Origin: Bacteroidetes bacterium GWF2_41_31
GTDB taxonomy: Bacteria; Bacteroidota; Bacteroidia; Bacteroidales; F082
Assembly (NCBI GenBank): GCA_001769215.1
Contig: MEOL01000048.1
Coordinates: 1-61,741 of the forward strand
Direction: 5' to 3'
Length of the DNA stretch: 61,741 bases
This document shows positions 8,427 through 17,953 of the stretch, one piece after another. Numbering within the stretch: position 1 is the stretch's first letter; each line of letters opens with the position of its first letter. Below the pieces are notes generated by a model. That model had not been told where the DNA came from. It did not search any database and worked only from the letters and a program-made list of their open reading frames with translations. The position numbers were made by a program, and so were the translations under genes.

Positions 8427-9887
8427 TCAATAATTATTTTGTGTCAGCAATCCTCCACTAATATCTATCTGTGATTGAGGTACAGGAAAAACTTCGTGTT
8501 TGCCGGCAATAAAGCCAAGTGGCCCCATCACTTCAGCCGCCCTTCCCTGCCTGACCAGGTCGAAGAATCTGTCATGTTCCATACCCAACTCAACCCTTCT
8601 TTCGTGCCAGATCAATTGCCGTAATTGTGATTGATCAGTAACGGAAATGTCGTCTAAACCAGCTCGTTGACGCACCAGGTTTAACGACTGAAGCGCGCTT
8701 GTTGCATTCCCAAGTTCATTGGCTGCCTCTGCGTGTATTAATAAAACTTCGGCATACCTCAGTACCCTCAGATTTTTATTCGATTGTTCATCATTGCCGT
8801 TAAATGTTTCCTGGCTTCGGCTTACATAGGCTTTCTGATTATACCTTGGGTTAGGTAAATTGTCGAGGATCACGACATCATCCCACAATACTTCACTGGG
8901 GTAAATCATCGTTGCTTCTCTACGGAGGTCGTTTTCTTCGTAAGCATTGTTGAGCGATTCAGAAGGCGAATTGAAGCCCCATCCAAATTGTCCCCTCACG
9001 CCCTGCACGAGTGAATATTGCTGAACGCCTAAAGCGATGGGCCCGCCCACAGCCTGCACCTCAAACAGTGATTCGCTGCTGTTTTCGCCGATTTCCCTCC
9101 AGATTGTAGAGTAATCGTCCACGAGTGCGTACTCACCGGAGTTAATCACTTGAGCTGCCATGTCAAATGAAGCCTGCCAGTTTTTCTGGTATAAATAAAC
9201 CTTGGCAAGTAATCCCTTGGCGGCTCCTGAAGTGGCCCTGCCCAAATCGGCATTTTCGTACTGACCCTTGTTATATAAGCTGTCTTTAGCATACAACAGG
9301 TCGCTGATGATTAAATCGTAAATCTGCTGTTTTGGGGCACGGATCATGGCTTGATCAACCTGTACGCTATTGGTAGGGTCAATCACACTGTTAATCAAGG
9401 GCACGTCGCCGAAAGTTCTTACCAGGTTCCAATAGAAATATGCACGCAGGAACCTGGCTTCAGCTTTGAGCCTGTTTTTTAACTTTGATTCGACGGCAAT
9501 TTTTGGCAGGATGTCTAAAGCCAGATTGGTTCTTGAAATTCCACGGAAGTTGGCTACCCATATTTCATTTACTGAAATATCGGTGGGGCCGTAAGTGAAA
9601 TTATCCAATTTATCCTTGTCTGCACCAGTGTCACCGGCTGAGCTGCCTTTGTCAGCATCATCAGACGCGATGCTGGTGATACCTATCCACGAAAAAGAAT
9701 GCTCGTCCCACGTTAACATGTTGTTGTAGATGGAATTGACAAGTTCCTGGGCGCGGGCAGGTGTTGAATAGTATCCTTCGGGCGTGATCTGTCCTTCGGG
9801 CTTCACATCCAGGAATTCTTTGGTACACGCGGTTACCAGCACCATGCTGATCACCGTGACGAGTAATTTTATCATATATTTTTTCAT
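8427..9887 (-). CDS. SusD/RagB family glycan-binding lipoprotein
   Basis: SusD-type proteins sit on the outer membrane, bind glycan and close as a lid over the SusC channel. The protein has a lipoprotein signal ending in VTAC, the N-terminal TPR-like helices (LKAEARFLRAYFYWNLVRTF) and the C-terminal conserved block with LNLVRQRAGL and LIWHERRVELGMEHDRFFDL. I start at the ATG at 9887 because MKKYMIK gives a normal signal peptide; an ATG at 9896 is possible. It directly follows SusC (a few bases apart), so both are surely co-transcribed. Length near 486 residues is normal. Confidence 0.92.
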   Translation of the reverse strand: MKKYMIKLLVTVISMVLVTACTKEFLDVKPEGQITPEGYYSTPARAQELVNSIYNNMLTWDEHSFSWIGITSIASDDADKGSSAGDTGADKDKLDNFTYGPTDISVNEIWVANFRGISRTNLALDILPKIAVESKLKNRLKAEARFLRAYFYWNLVRTFGDVPLINSVIDPTNSVQVDQAMIRAPKQQIYDLIISDLLYAKDSLYNKGQYENADLGRATSGAAKGLLAKVYLYQKNWQASFDMAAQVINSGEYALVDDYSTIWREIGENSSESLFEVQAVGGPIALGVQQYSLVQGVRGQFGWGFNSPSESLNNAYEENDLRREATMIYPSEVLWDDVVILDNLPNPRYNQKAYVSRSQETFNGNDEQSNKNLRVLRYAEVLLIHAEAANELGNATSALQSLNLVRQRAGLDDISVTDQSQLRQLIWHERRVELGMEHDRFFDLVRQGRAAEVMGPLGFIAGKHEVFPVPQSQIDISGGLLTQNNY

Positions 9888-9897
9888 GACTGTCATT

Positions 9898-12834
9898 TTA
9901 AAGATCGAGATTAATGCCGATTAAATATTTACCAGTTGTAGGGATAGGATTGGTTTCGATGCCTGAGTTCATTACACCTCCGGGGAGTTCGGGGTTATAC
10001 CCGCTAAATGCCTGAAACGTGTAAGGATTTTGAGCGCTGATATAGATACGAAGCTTTGAAATTACTTTCGATTTAAGGGGTATGGTATAACCAATGGTGA
10101 TGTTGCTGAATCTGAAGAAATTTCCTGATTCTACATAATAATCGGAGGCCACGGGTACATTATTGAATGCCCTGGGGGTAGTAGAATTGGTGTTGTCAAC
10201 GGTCCAGCGATCCTCGAGAGAAGCTTCGATGTTTTCTCCTCCCCATCTTTGAGCCTTCTTACCGTTATACACTTTGTTTCCCATATTTCCAAAAGCACCC
10301 ACCTGGACATCAAAACGTTTGATGTCCAAAGTGAGGTTGATCCCAAAATAAAATACCGGCAGGTAGGAGCCAACGAAAATCCTGTCCTCATTATCTAGCA
10401 GGCCGTCTTCGTTGTTGTCCTTGTACCTGAAATCCCCGATTTTTGTACCGGGAAAGTGTGGCGTGGCATTTATTTCCTCCTCCGTTTGGTAGAGTCCATC
10501 CGTTTCATACACCCAGAAACTGCCTACAGGTTCTCCCACCGAGGTACGTGTAACGGTTTGTCCATTCCCCAGGCTGCCTCCATCGATGGGGAGCCCATTG
10601 GCCAGGTCGATGATTTCGTTTTTGTTGTAGGTAAAATTTCCTCCGATGGAATAACTGAAATCTTTGCTTATTTCATCCCTCCAGTTGATAGAAAATTCGA
10701 TCCCCTGATTCACCAGTTCGGCAATGTTGGTGATATAGCTGGTCGATCCCAGGATGGCGGGAAGCGGTGCAGGGTACAACAGGTCTTTGGTGTTTTTTTT
10801 GTAATAGTCGATTTCTCCATAGAGTCTGTCATTCAGAAAGCCGTAATCAAGCCCGATATCCAGACCTTGTGAAGTTTCCCAGGTCAAATTGGGATCTTTT
10901 ACATCGGTGATGGTTGAACCATTCTGAATTTCTTCACCAAATGGATAGGAGATTCCTGTGGCGATGGTATACAGGAATAAATTGGTGCTGATGTTATCGT
11001 TACCCACCAGACCCCAACTGGCCCTTAGTTTCAGGTTGCTGATGACTTTTGAGTCCTTCATAAAATTTTCCGCAGAAATTCTCCAGGCCATACCTGCCGA
11101 AGGGAAAAAGCCCCAGCGGTTGTCTTCTGAAAACCTGGAAGAACCTTCATATCTTGCTGTTCCGGTGATGAAATATTTTCCACCATAATTGTAGGTTCCC
11201 CTTGCAACATAGGAAAAACGCCTCCATTTGTCGCCTCCATTTCCGTTGGTGGCAGTGGCTGCATCGCCTAAATTAAGGTACCAGTAATTTTCCTGGGGTG
11301 GAACATCCTGGCGATATCCCGTAAGGTAATTTGAATTCAATTCTTCCATGGTAACGCCGGCGGTCGCATCGAGGTTGTGTTTGCCGTTGAACGACCTGGC
11401 ATAGTTAAACATATTGTCCCAGGTGTAATGGTATTGTTGATTGGCAGTAATACTTAAGTTGCTGATGAGGTTTTGTTGCGATGGAGAAGCAATAAAATAG
11501 GGCGTGTAGTATTTCGACTGGTCGTTACCAACGTCCAATCCAAAGCTGGATTTAAAAGTGAGTTCGCGGTAAAGATTGGCTTCGCCCCAAAAACTGGCCT
11601 GAATTTGATATCCCTTTCCTATGTTGTGATAATAAGCCAGTGAGGCTGCAGGATTGCCCACATTGTTTATGTTGTTCGAATTGCCCCAATTACCTGCCGA
11701 ATCATGTACCGGAACGTTGGGACCTTGCCTGTAGGCTGAATTGTAAACATCTGTATTGGGATAATTTGCCTTATAGGTTGACAAGCTAAGGATGTTACCC
11801 ATTTTCAGCCAATTGGCAATTTTGTATTCATTGTTCAACCTCAGGGTATACCTTGAAAAATCATTTTTTTGCAAGACACCTTTATCACCGTTGTAACTAA
11901 AACTAACCAGGTAGGTTATTTCGTCGGTTCCACCTGACATGGTAACCGATTGTTGTACAAGCTGACCCGTTCTGGTTACTTCATCCAGCCAAACCGTATT
12001 GATGGGATAAGTATCCCCAAAAAATGCGGCCGGTTTGTCGTCACGTAAAAGGGCTTCGTTGGTATATTGTTCGTAAAATTGAGAGGAGGCCATTTTCACC
12101 CGCTTGCCAATAATATTAAACCCATAATATCCCTGATAACTCAATTTCATTTTGCCTTTTGAACCCTTTTTGGTGGTGATGATAACAACCCCGTTGGAGG
12201 CTCTGGCACCATATATGGCTTGTGAAGAAGCATCCTTCAGGACGTCAATTGATTGAATGTCGTTGCTGTTCAGGTTTCTGATGTCACTGGTGATGATTCC
12301 ATCCACCACGTACAATGGATTGGTGCCCGCCTGTATTGACCCGACACCCCTGATTAGTATTTCAGGGCTGCTTCCGGGCAGTCCGTTGTTAATAACCTGC
12401 ACCCCTGCCGAGCGACCCTGCAATGCCAATGCCGGTGAGGCTGAAGCGATGGCGGCAATATCAGCGGCTTTTACTTGTGATACCGATCCGGTGAGATCCT
12501 TTTTTTTAACAGTGCCATATCCAATCACCACCACATCTTGCAACAGGGCCGCATTTGACTGAAGTACGACATTGATGGTTGTTTGGTTTCCAATGACTAC
12601 TTCATACGATTGCATCCCTACGTAAGAGAATTGCAAAGTGTTTTCGCTGGCGGCTTTAATAGAATAGGCTCCGTTGAGGTCTGTCACAGTTCCAACGGAG
12701 GTTCCTTTTAATAAAACATTCACACCAGGTAATGTATAACCTTCATCGGCAGTTACAACTCCCGAAATGGTTTTTTCCTGCGCCATTATATTCGTCGCAT
12801 AGAGCAGGATGAATAAGAGTAGAAGTTTTTTCAT
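9898..12834 (-). CDS. SusC/RagA family TonB-dependent outer-membrane transporter
   Basis: A full-length 978-residue SusC-type TonB-dependent receptor. The signal peptide ends at AQ (~residue 19). A carboxypeptidase-regulatory-like domain follows (SGVVTADEGYTLPGVNVLL, SVGTVTDLNGAY), then the plug with DVVVIGYGTVKKKDLTGS and the typical LYVVDGI and SIDVLKDASSQAIYGARASNGV, and a ~750-residue barrel ending in a standard aromatic strand. It would import oligosaccharide cleaved at the surface. It is first in the SusC-SusD-GH144-GH3 order. There is no susR-like regulator, hybrid two-component system or sigma/anti-sigma pair next to it, so control of this locus is not visible here. Confidence 0.95.
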   Translation of the reverse strand: MKKLLLLFILLYATNIMAQEKTISGVVTADEGYTLPGVNVLLKGTSVGTVTDLNGAYSIKAASENTLQFSYVGMQSYEVVIGNQTTINVVLQSNAALLQDVVVIGYGTVKKKDLTGSVSQVKAADIAAIASASPALALQGRSAGVQVINNGLPGSSPEILIRGVGSIQAGTNPLYVVDGIITSDIRNLNSNDIQSIDVLKDASSQAIYGARASNGVVIITTKKGSKGKMKLSYQGYYGFNIIGKRVKMASSQFYEQYTNEALLRDDKPAAFFGDTYPINTVWLDEVTRTGQLVQQSVTMSGGTDEITYLVSFSYNGDKGVLQKNDFSRYTLRLNNEYKIANWLKMGNILSLSTYKANYPNTDVYNSAYRQGPNVPVHDSAGNWGNSNNINNVGNPAASLAYYHNIGKGYQIQASFWGEANLYRELTFKSSFGLDVGNDQSKYYTPYFIASPSQQNLISNLSITANQQYHYTWDNMFNYARSFNGKHNLDATAGVTMEELNSNYLTGYRQDVPPQENYWYLNLGDAATATNGNGGDKWRRFSYVARGTYNYGGKYFITGTARYEGSSRFSEDNRWGFFPSAGMAWRISAENFMKDSKVISNLKLRASWGLVGNDNISTNLFLYTIATGISYPFGEEIQNGSTITDVKDPNLTWETSQGLDIGLDYGFLNDRLYGEIDYYKKNTKDLLYPAPLPAILGSTSYITNIAELVNQGIEFSINWRDEISKDFSYSIGGNFTYNKNEIIDLANGLPIDGGSLGNGQTVTRTSVGEPVGSFWVYETDGLYQTEEEINATPHFPGTKIGDFRYKDNNEDGLLDNEDRIFVGSYLPVFYFGINLTLDIKRFDVQVGAFGNMGNKVYNGKKAQRWGGENIEASLEDRWTVDNTNSTTPRAFNNVPVASDYYVESGNFFRFSNITIGYTIPLKSKVISKLRIYISAQNPYTFQAFSGYNPELPGGVMNSGIETNPIPTTGKYLIGINLDL

Positions 12835-13087
12835 AAAATCAGTTTAAAGTGGGTTCTTAAAATGTAGATTTCAGTGAAATTTTAAAACAGCAAAAACCCA
12901 ACCACTGTTTTTTAAAGTTCGTTGTAAATATACATCTTATTTCGCAGTTACGATTTTTTTACTGATTGTCATGACATGGAGTAAGATCACCATTATAGTC
13001 AATACGCCTTTCTGCTAAGGCCATTGGTTGAAAGTTTGTAGCAGGTTTGTGATCGTTAATATCAGAATCGATACAACTTTCAAAAAG

Positions 13088-14404
13088 CTACATACGCTTC
13101 CTGATGGCTGCTTTCCGTTTCTTTTCTTTTCTACCCGCGCCTCCTGAGTTTACCTGTTGGTTTTTGGCTGATTTCTCATGAAAGGCACCCGTGTTTTTCT
13201 TCCTGGAAGGATTTACCAGATAAGGCTTGTCGTAAAGTGCCGCGGGCTTTTCTTCCTCTGTGGTGATGGTTGAAATTGCCACTTCCACCGGAAAGGGCAA
13301 CATGGGAATGGGCTTTTTCATCAATTGCTCGATGTCGCCCTGCGATTCTTTTTCAATTTTATTGATAAAGGAAATGGCCACTCCTTCTTTGTCGGCCCTG
13401 CCGGTACGTCCAATGCGGTGGATATAATCTTCAGGCAAGGTGGGCAACGAAAAATTGATCACATGGCTTACATCGGAAATATCCAGCCCTCGCGCCATGA
13501 TATCGGTGGTAATCAGGATCTTTAATTTACCATTTTCAAACTTTTTCAGCGTTTCGAACCGGTTGTTCTGCGATTTATTGGAATGAAGCACACCGGGTTT
13601 GATATCCAAATAACCAGTAAGTTCCTCGGCCAGTCGATCGGCCAGGCGCTTGCTTCCTGTAAAAACGAGCACTTTTTCCATGGAGGAATCAGTTGCAAGC
13701 AAATGCTTGATCAAATTGACTTTGGTGTAGAAATTAGGAACATCATAAGCTTGCTGGACAATCTGATCCAACGGAGTGCCATGAGGCGCAATGACCACCT
13801 GTTCGGGATGGTTAAAAAAAGTATTGATTACTGTTTCTACTTCACGGGTAAGCGTGGCCGAGAACATGATATTTTGCCTTTTTTCGGGCAATATTTCCAT
13901 GATGGACATCACCTGTGGACGGAAACCCAGGTTGAACATTTCATCCACCTCGTCGATCACGAATTTCTGAACGCTCTTAATGGATAAAACGCCGGTCAGG
14001 GCCAGATCGAGCAACCGACCGGGCGTCGCCACCAAAATATCCATTCCTTCGTAAACCAGCTTCTTTTGTGTGTTGATGTTGGTTCCTCCATACACCCCGG
14101 CATGTCGTACATTCATGTAAGTTGTCAGTTTCCTGATTTCGTCCTCAACCTGGATAACGAGTTCGCGCGTTGGGACAACGATCAATACGCGGGGGGCACG
14201 CTGATCCGAATAGGGCAACAACCGCAACAACGGCAGGAGATAGGCAAAAGTTTTACCTGTTCCTGTTTGGGCCACGCCAACGGTATCTTTTCCAGAAAGG
14301 ATGAGAGAGAAACAGGCCTGTTGTATGGGTGTAGGATATTCAAAACCCAGGTCGATGAGAGCGTTGTTGAGTGGGGTGCTGAGATTGAGGTCGTTGAAGG
14401 TCAC
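13088..14404 (-). CDS. DEAD-box RNA helicase, RhlE-like, with DEVD in motif II
   Basis: A 438-residue ATP-dependent RNA helicase. Seen in order: Q motif (GFEYPTPIQQACF), motif I AQTGTGKT, PTRELV, TPGRLLDL, motif II with DEVD in place of DEAD (VIDEVDEMFNLGF), SATL, and motif VI HRIGRTGR. The C-terminus (from ~residue 400) is a short basic tail rich in Lys/Arg, likely RNA-binding. It probably acts in ribosome assembly or RNA turnover. It is transcribed alone. Two more DEAD-box genes lie in this window at 40130 and 55400. The DEVD change is conservative and should keep ATPase activity, but that is inferred. Confidence 0.92.
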   Translation of the reverse strand: MTFNDLNLSTPLNNALIDLGFEYPTPIQQACFSLILSGKDTVGVAQTGTGKTFAYLLPLLRLLPYSDQRAPRVLIVVPTRELVIQVEDEIRKLTTYMNVRHAGVYGGTNINTQKKLVYEGMDILVATPGRLLDLALTGVLSIKSVQKFVIDEVDEMFNLGFRPQVMSIMEILPEKRQNIMFSATLTREVETVINTFFNHPEQVVIAPHGTPLDQIVQQAYDVPNFYTKVNLIKHLLATDSSMEKVLVFTGSKRLADRLAEELTGYLDIKPGVLHSNKSQNNRFETLKKFENGKLKILITTDIMARGLDISDVSHVINFSLPTLPEDYIHRIGRTGRADKEGVAISFINKIEKESQGDIEQLMKKPIPMLPFPVEVAISTITTEEEKPAALYDKPYLVNPSRKKNTGAFHEKSAKNQQVNSGGAGRKEKKRKAAIRKRM

Positions 14405-14622
14405 GCGGTTTTATGTATTTTTTTGCAAAGATAGGTGTTTTCTTGCTCCCATGGAATTGGCAACCGGAGGCCTTCATTTGAAAGGATTGGTAAAGAAACT
14501 AATTAAATTCCTCCGGGACGAAAAAAACGAAACCGATCATTATTCTAACCAAATCTAACCGAAGATTGAACGCGGAATAACTTGTATTCAGCTTAGGATA
14601 ACAATCTGTTTTACGCCAATAA

Positions 14623-15009
14623 TTACTCAAGAATAAACGTCACGCGCACAATGCTGTCCTGTTCCACCTTGTATATGGCGATGGCATCCAGGTATTTACC
14701 ATTTCGTTTTACATATTCCCGGTCAATCACATTGTTGCCCATTCCAATCCGGTTGATGATCATACACGATAAATCAGGTGCAGCCTCAAACATGGTCTGA
14801 TAGTGCTTGCGCATGGCCTCTTTGCCGCTCATCAACAGACTGTCGGGGAAAAGATACAACTCGATATGAGAGGAATAAGTCGCCATGAACTGATCAATAT
14901 TGCGCTGGTTGTAAGCATCAACCTGCTTTTGAACGATTTTTTCGGAAGGTGATTGACCGATGGCAACATGAAATGCGATCATCAGCATGAAACTCAACAG
15001 TGTTTTCAT
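14623..15009 (-). CDS. exported SnoaL/NTF2-like protein
   Basis: The 128-residue protein starts with a signal peptide (MKTLLSFMLMIAFHVAIGQS) and continues with a SnoaL-like NTF2 fold: KQVDAYNQRNIDQFMATYS, then GKEAMRKHYQTMFEAAPDL and a C-terminal strand pair VAIYKVEQDSIVRVTFI-type (read from residues ~108-127). This fold binds small ligands; function cannot be told. It starts 1 bp after the maf gene ends and is the last gene of the operon from 18511 to 14623. Confidence 0.8.
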   Translation of the reverse strand: MKTLLSFMLMIAFHVAIGQSPSEKIVQKQVDAYNQRNIDQFMATYSSHIELYLFPDSLLMSGKEAMRKHYQTMFEAAPDLSCMIINRIGMGNNVIDREYVKRNGKYLDAIAIYKVEQDSIVRVTFILE

Positions 15010-15010
15010 A

Positions 15011-15607
15011 TTATTTAGTTAAAAAGTGAATCAATTCTTCGTACAACCGGTGTGTGGGAAGTCCCATCACATTAAAATAGGAACCGTCAATGCGTTCGAT
15101 GGCCACATGCCCGATCCATTCCTGAATGCCATAGGCGCCAGCCTTGTCGAAGGGTTTGTAATTTTGAACATAGTACCAGATTTCATCGGGGGTTAACTTT
15201 TTAAATACCACCTCTGTTGTTACCGAAAATGTATGTGTTTTCACCGTTGTCATCAGGGTAACACCCGTAATTACCAGGTGTGTTTTTCCTGAAAGCAACT
15301 CAAGCATATCGTACGCTTCCTCAGGGTTGAAAGGCTTGTTCAGAATCTGGTTTTCAACCACCACAATGGTGTCTGCAGTTATCACCAACTGGTTGTCATT
15401 CAACTCGTCAGAAGTAAACACGATGGCTTTTTGTTTACTGAGATACCCCGCCACCTGGTGGATGGGCATGGTGGAAGGGAATATCTCGTCGCCAGGTATG
15501 GTTCTGATGGTAAAATTTATTCCCATCTCTGTCAGCAACTCCCTGCGCCGGGGCGAACCCGAAGCCAGGATGACATCGTATGGTTTTAATAAATCGTGTA
15601 ACATCAT
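15011..15607 (-). CDS. maf: Maf-family nucleoside triphosphate pyrophosphatase
   Basis: Maf proteins hydrolyse non-canonical or selected NTPs (dTTP, UTP or modified bases) to monophosphates, as house-cleaning enzymes. The 198 residues carry the family motifs ILASGSPRRRELL (residues ~14-26), the catalytic-base region VITADTIVVV (~75-84) and GIQEWIG with ERIDGSYFNVMGLP near the end. Its start overlaps the UbiA stop by 4 bp, which indicates translational coupling within the operon. The start ATG could be either of two adjacent Met codons. Confidence 0.93.
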   Translation of the reverse strand: MMLHDLLKPYDVILASGSPRRRELLTEMGINFTIRTIPGDEIFPSTMPIHQVAGYLSKQKAIVFTSDELNDNQLVITADTIVVVENQILNKPFNPEEAYDMLELLSGKTHLVITGVTLMTTVKTHTFSVTTEVVFKKLTPDEIWYYVQNYKPFDKAGAYGIQEWIGHVAIERIDGSYFNVMGLPTHRLYEELIHFLTK

Positions 15608-16563
15608 AGCAATTCAAAATAGAAAAAGATAAGGGACACTATCCCAAGCAACATCAGTCGTTTGGATAACCTGGAAAGGCTCGCAAAATCAGGTTTTTCC
15701 GTGGCACGGTGCAACCGGACGATCATTAGTACCAGTAAAATAATGATCAATATAAACCAGCCTGCTACTCCATAGTATTGCATCTGAAAGTAGTAAAAGT
15801 CTACCCAAACTAATCCTGCCAGCGACAGGTAGGCGGTGACCAGGGCAAAGACTTTGGCTACTCCTTTTCCGTATACTACCGGTAAGGTACGGCATCCAAA
15901 ACGATTGTCACCGGTATAATCCTCCAGGTCCTTTATTAATTCGCGCAACAGCGTTATCAGGAAAGCAAATCCAACATATATCAGCACCAATTTGTTGGTT
16001 AGCGAAAATGAACTCTGCACTTGGGCAAACTCAATACCCTGGTTGCTTAAGGCGAAAAAGGTGAACAGCCACACCAATCCAAACGAAAGGCTGCTCAGCA
16101 CAGCCACTACCACGTTGCCCACCAGGGGCTGACATTTGTATTTCTGCGAATAGAACCAAAGCAGACCTGCAGAAAATAGAAAAATCAGACTGAAGCTTAT
16201 CTTTTGAAGTATATAGGAAAAGAGCACACTGGCAGCAATTCCTGATAGGGTGGTAATCCAATACAGGACCTGCGCTGCGTTTTCAGAAATGCTGTTACCA
16301 ACCAGGTTTATACCGGGTTTGTTCACCGAATCGGTGTTGATATCTACCAAATCGTTGATGATGTACCCTCCCTTGGTAATCGCCAATACAGAAGCCATGA
16401 GCAGCATCAGTTCAACCCACGACAATCCTGCTTCAAACGGAGCCAGTCCCAATGCGGGATTGATCAGACAAAACAGCATCAACAACATGGTTATCAGAAT
16501 GATGATAAGGTTTGGCCAACGCACCAAACTCAAAAGGTCTTTTATCCTGATACTATTTATCAT
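15604..16563 (-). CDS. UbiA-family prenyltransferase, geranylgeranylglycerol-phosphate geranylgeranyltransferase-like
   Basis: An integral membrane prenyltransferase with about eight to nine membrane helices. Both Asp-rich prenyl-diphosphate motifs are present: NDLVDINTDSVNKPG and RELIKDLEDYTGD, the second followed by RTLPVVYGKG. Sequence style is that of the geranylgeranylglycerol-phosphate geranylgeranyltransferase group found in Bacteroidota; the true acceptor is unknown. I start at the ATG at 16563 (MINSIRIKDLLSLVRWP), which begins just before the first helix. An upstream ATG at 16641 would add 26 unlikely residues but sit only 5 bp from the previous gene. It is the fourth gene of the operon and overlaps maf. 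Confidence 0.85.
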   Translation of the reverse strand: MINSIRIKDLLSLVRWPNLIIILITMLLMLFCLINPALGLAPFEAGLSWVELMLLMASVLAITKGGYIINDLVDINTDSVNKPGINLVGNSISENAAQVLYWITTLSGIAASVLFSYILQKISFSLIFLFSAGLLWFYSQKYKCQPLVGNVVVAVLSSLSFGLVWLFTFFALSNQGIEFAQVQSSFSLTNKLVLIYVGFAFLITLLRELIKDLEDYTGDNRFGCRTLPVVYGKGVAKVFALVTAYLSLAGLVWVDFYYFQMQYYGVAGWFILIIILLVLMIVRLHRATEKPDFASLSRLSKRLMLLGIVSLIFFYFELL

Positions 16564-16646
16564 GTGTTTTAATTTCAATTGTTGTTGGTTGAATACCATT
16601 ATTTCCCGACTCCAATATTCTGAATATTTTAGTCGACGCATTCATT

Positions 16647-17168
16647 CTACCAATGATGTGATTCTTCGGTCATCCATTTGCCCTGCACTTTCAGTACCTG
16701 TTCGATGATGTCGCGTACACAGCCTTCGCCCCCTTTTTTATCCGAAATATATACCGAAATGTCCTTGATCTCCTCGGCGGCATCGGCCGGGCAAACAGGA
16801 ACTCCCACCAGTTGCATCACCCTGAAATCGGGGATGTCATCGCCCATATATACCACCTGCGATGGATCTATGTTGTTGGTTTTGATGTACTTTTCAAAGG
16901 TTTCCATTTTATTTTTTACACCCAGATGCACGTCTTTAATATTTAAAGTGTCGAACCTGTTTTCAACGGATTTTGAAAATCCTCCCGAAATGATGGCGAT
17001 ATTATATCCCAGTTTTACAGCCAACTGCAATACATAACCATCTTTTACATTAGCCGAACGGAGGGGTTGTCCTTCATGCAGTAAGATGAGCGTGCCATTG
17101 GTCATCACTCCGTCGTAATCAAAAATAAAAGTGGTGACTTTGTTCAACAGTGCTTTATAATTACTCAT
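16647..17168 (-). CDS. HAD-IIIA phosphatase, KdsC-like
   Basis: A 173-residue HAD phosphatase resembling 3-deoxy-D-manno-octulosonate 8-phosphate phosphatase (KdsC), an enzyme of lipid A core synthesis. The catalytic pair is seen in FDYDGVMTNG (residues ~17-26), followed by SGGFSKSVENR and the metal-binding GDDIPDFRVM. The absence of a cap domain and short length fit KdsC. It overlaps the DUF2520 gene by 8 bp, so it belongs to the same operon. A different sugar-phosphate substrate is possible. Confidence 0.85.
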   Translation of the reverse strand: MSNYKALLNKVTTFIFDYDGVMTNGTLILLHEGQPLRSANVKDGYVLQLAVKLGYNIAIISGGFSKSVENRFDTLNIKDVHLGVKNKMETFEKYIKTNNIDPSQVVYMGDDIPDFRVMQLVGVPVCPADAAEEIKDISVYISDKKGGEGCVRDIIEQVLKVQGKWMTEESHHW

Positions 17169-17949
17169 GGTGTTTTTTTATGATTTGATCTGTAATAAGT
17201 TGATAGAGTTGCTGGTATTGTGGAAATTCCTTTAGCATCTCCCGGTGTCGGCTGATGGTATTTTCATCGTTTCTTCGGGCCGGTCCGGTTTGTGCTTCTT
17301 CAGGGTTCATTTCTTCCATTTTATGTGCTGTTTCCTGAATCAACGGCAGCAAAAGGTTGAAATCAAGGTGATTTCTCTCCAATATTTCATGCGCCATACC
17401 ATACAACTTGTTCGAAAAATTATTCACCATCACGGCAGTTAAGTGCAACATGGCCCTTTCGGGAGAAGAAATCGCTACCACTTTGTTGCTCAGTTTATAA
17501 GCAAGTTGGGTAAGCAATTCGGAGGTAGATGCCTGGTTGCCCTCGATACAAAGAGGAACCACCCTGAAATCCACTTTCCGGTCTTTTGAAAAAGTTTGAA
17601 GCGGGTAAAAAACCCCCGTTTGACGTATTTTGTCTGAAAGCGAGTCCAGTGGCTCAATCCCGGATGTATGCGCCACGATTGCCCTGCCGGGAGAAATTAA
17701 CTCCGACACTCCGGATATCTGACTATCGGGCACACACAGCAGCATAAGGTCTATATCGGATGAAAGTTGTTGTATGCTCTTGCGGGAAACACAATTAAAC
17801 TTTCGAGCAAAATCCAACGCGTGCGAATGGTGGGGCGAATAAACCTCGTGAATGTGCAAATTGGCACTTTGAAATGCATGTGCAAGATGCGTGGCCACAT
17901 TGCCTGAGCCAACAAAACTGATGCTTTGTATTTCGGTTATTTTTTTCAA
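17161..17949 (-). CDS. Rossmann-fold DUF2520 protein (ProC-like dehydrogenase)
   Basis: The 262-residue protein has an N-terminal NAD(P)-binding Rossmann domain (FVGSGNVATHLAHAF, residues ~12-26; LLCVPDSQI) and a C-terminal all-helical DUF2520 domain (~150-255, with ERAMLHLTAVMVNNFSNKLY). The arrangement is like pyrroline-5-carboxylate reductase and 6-phosphogluconate dehydrogenase relatives, but the substrate is unknown. In Bacteroidota it commonly precedes the KdsC-like phosphatase, as here. The gene sits 4 bp after the upstream membrane-protein gene. Confidence 0.88.
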   Translation of the reverse strand: MKKITEIQSISFVGSGNVATHLAHAFQSANLHIHEVYSPHHSHALDFARKFNCVSRKSIQQLSSDIDLMLLCVPDSQISGVSELISPGRAIVAHTSGIEPLDSLSDKIRQTGVFYPLQTFSKDRKVDFRVVPLCIEGNQASTSELLTQLAYKLSNKVVAISSPERAMLHLTAVMVNNFSNKLYGMAHEILERNHLDFNLLLPLIQETAHKMEEMNPEEAQTGPARRNDENTISRHREMLKEFPQYQQLYQLITDQIIKKHHE

Positions 17950-17953
17950 CGGC

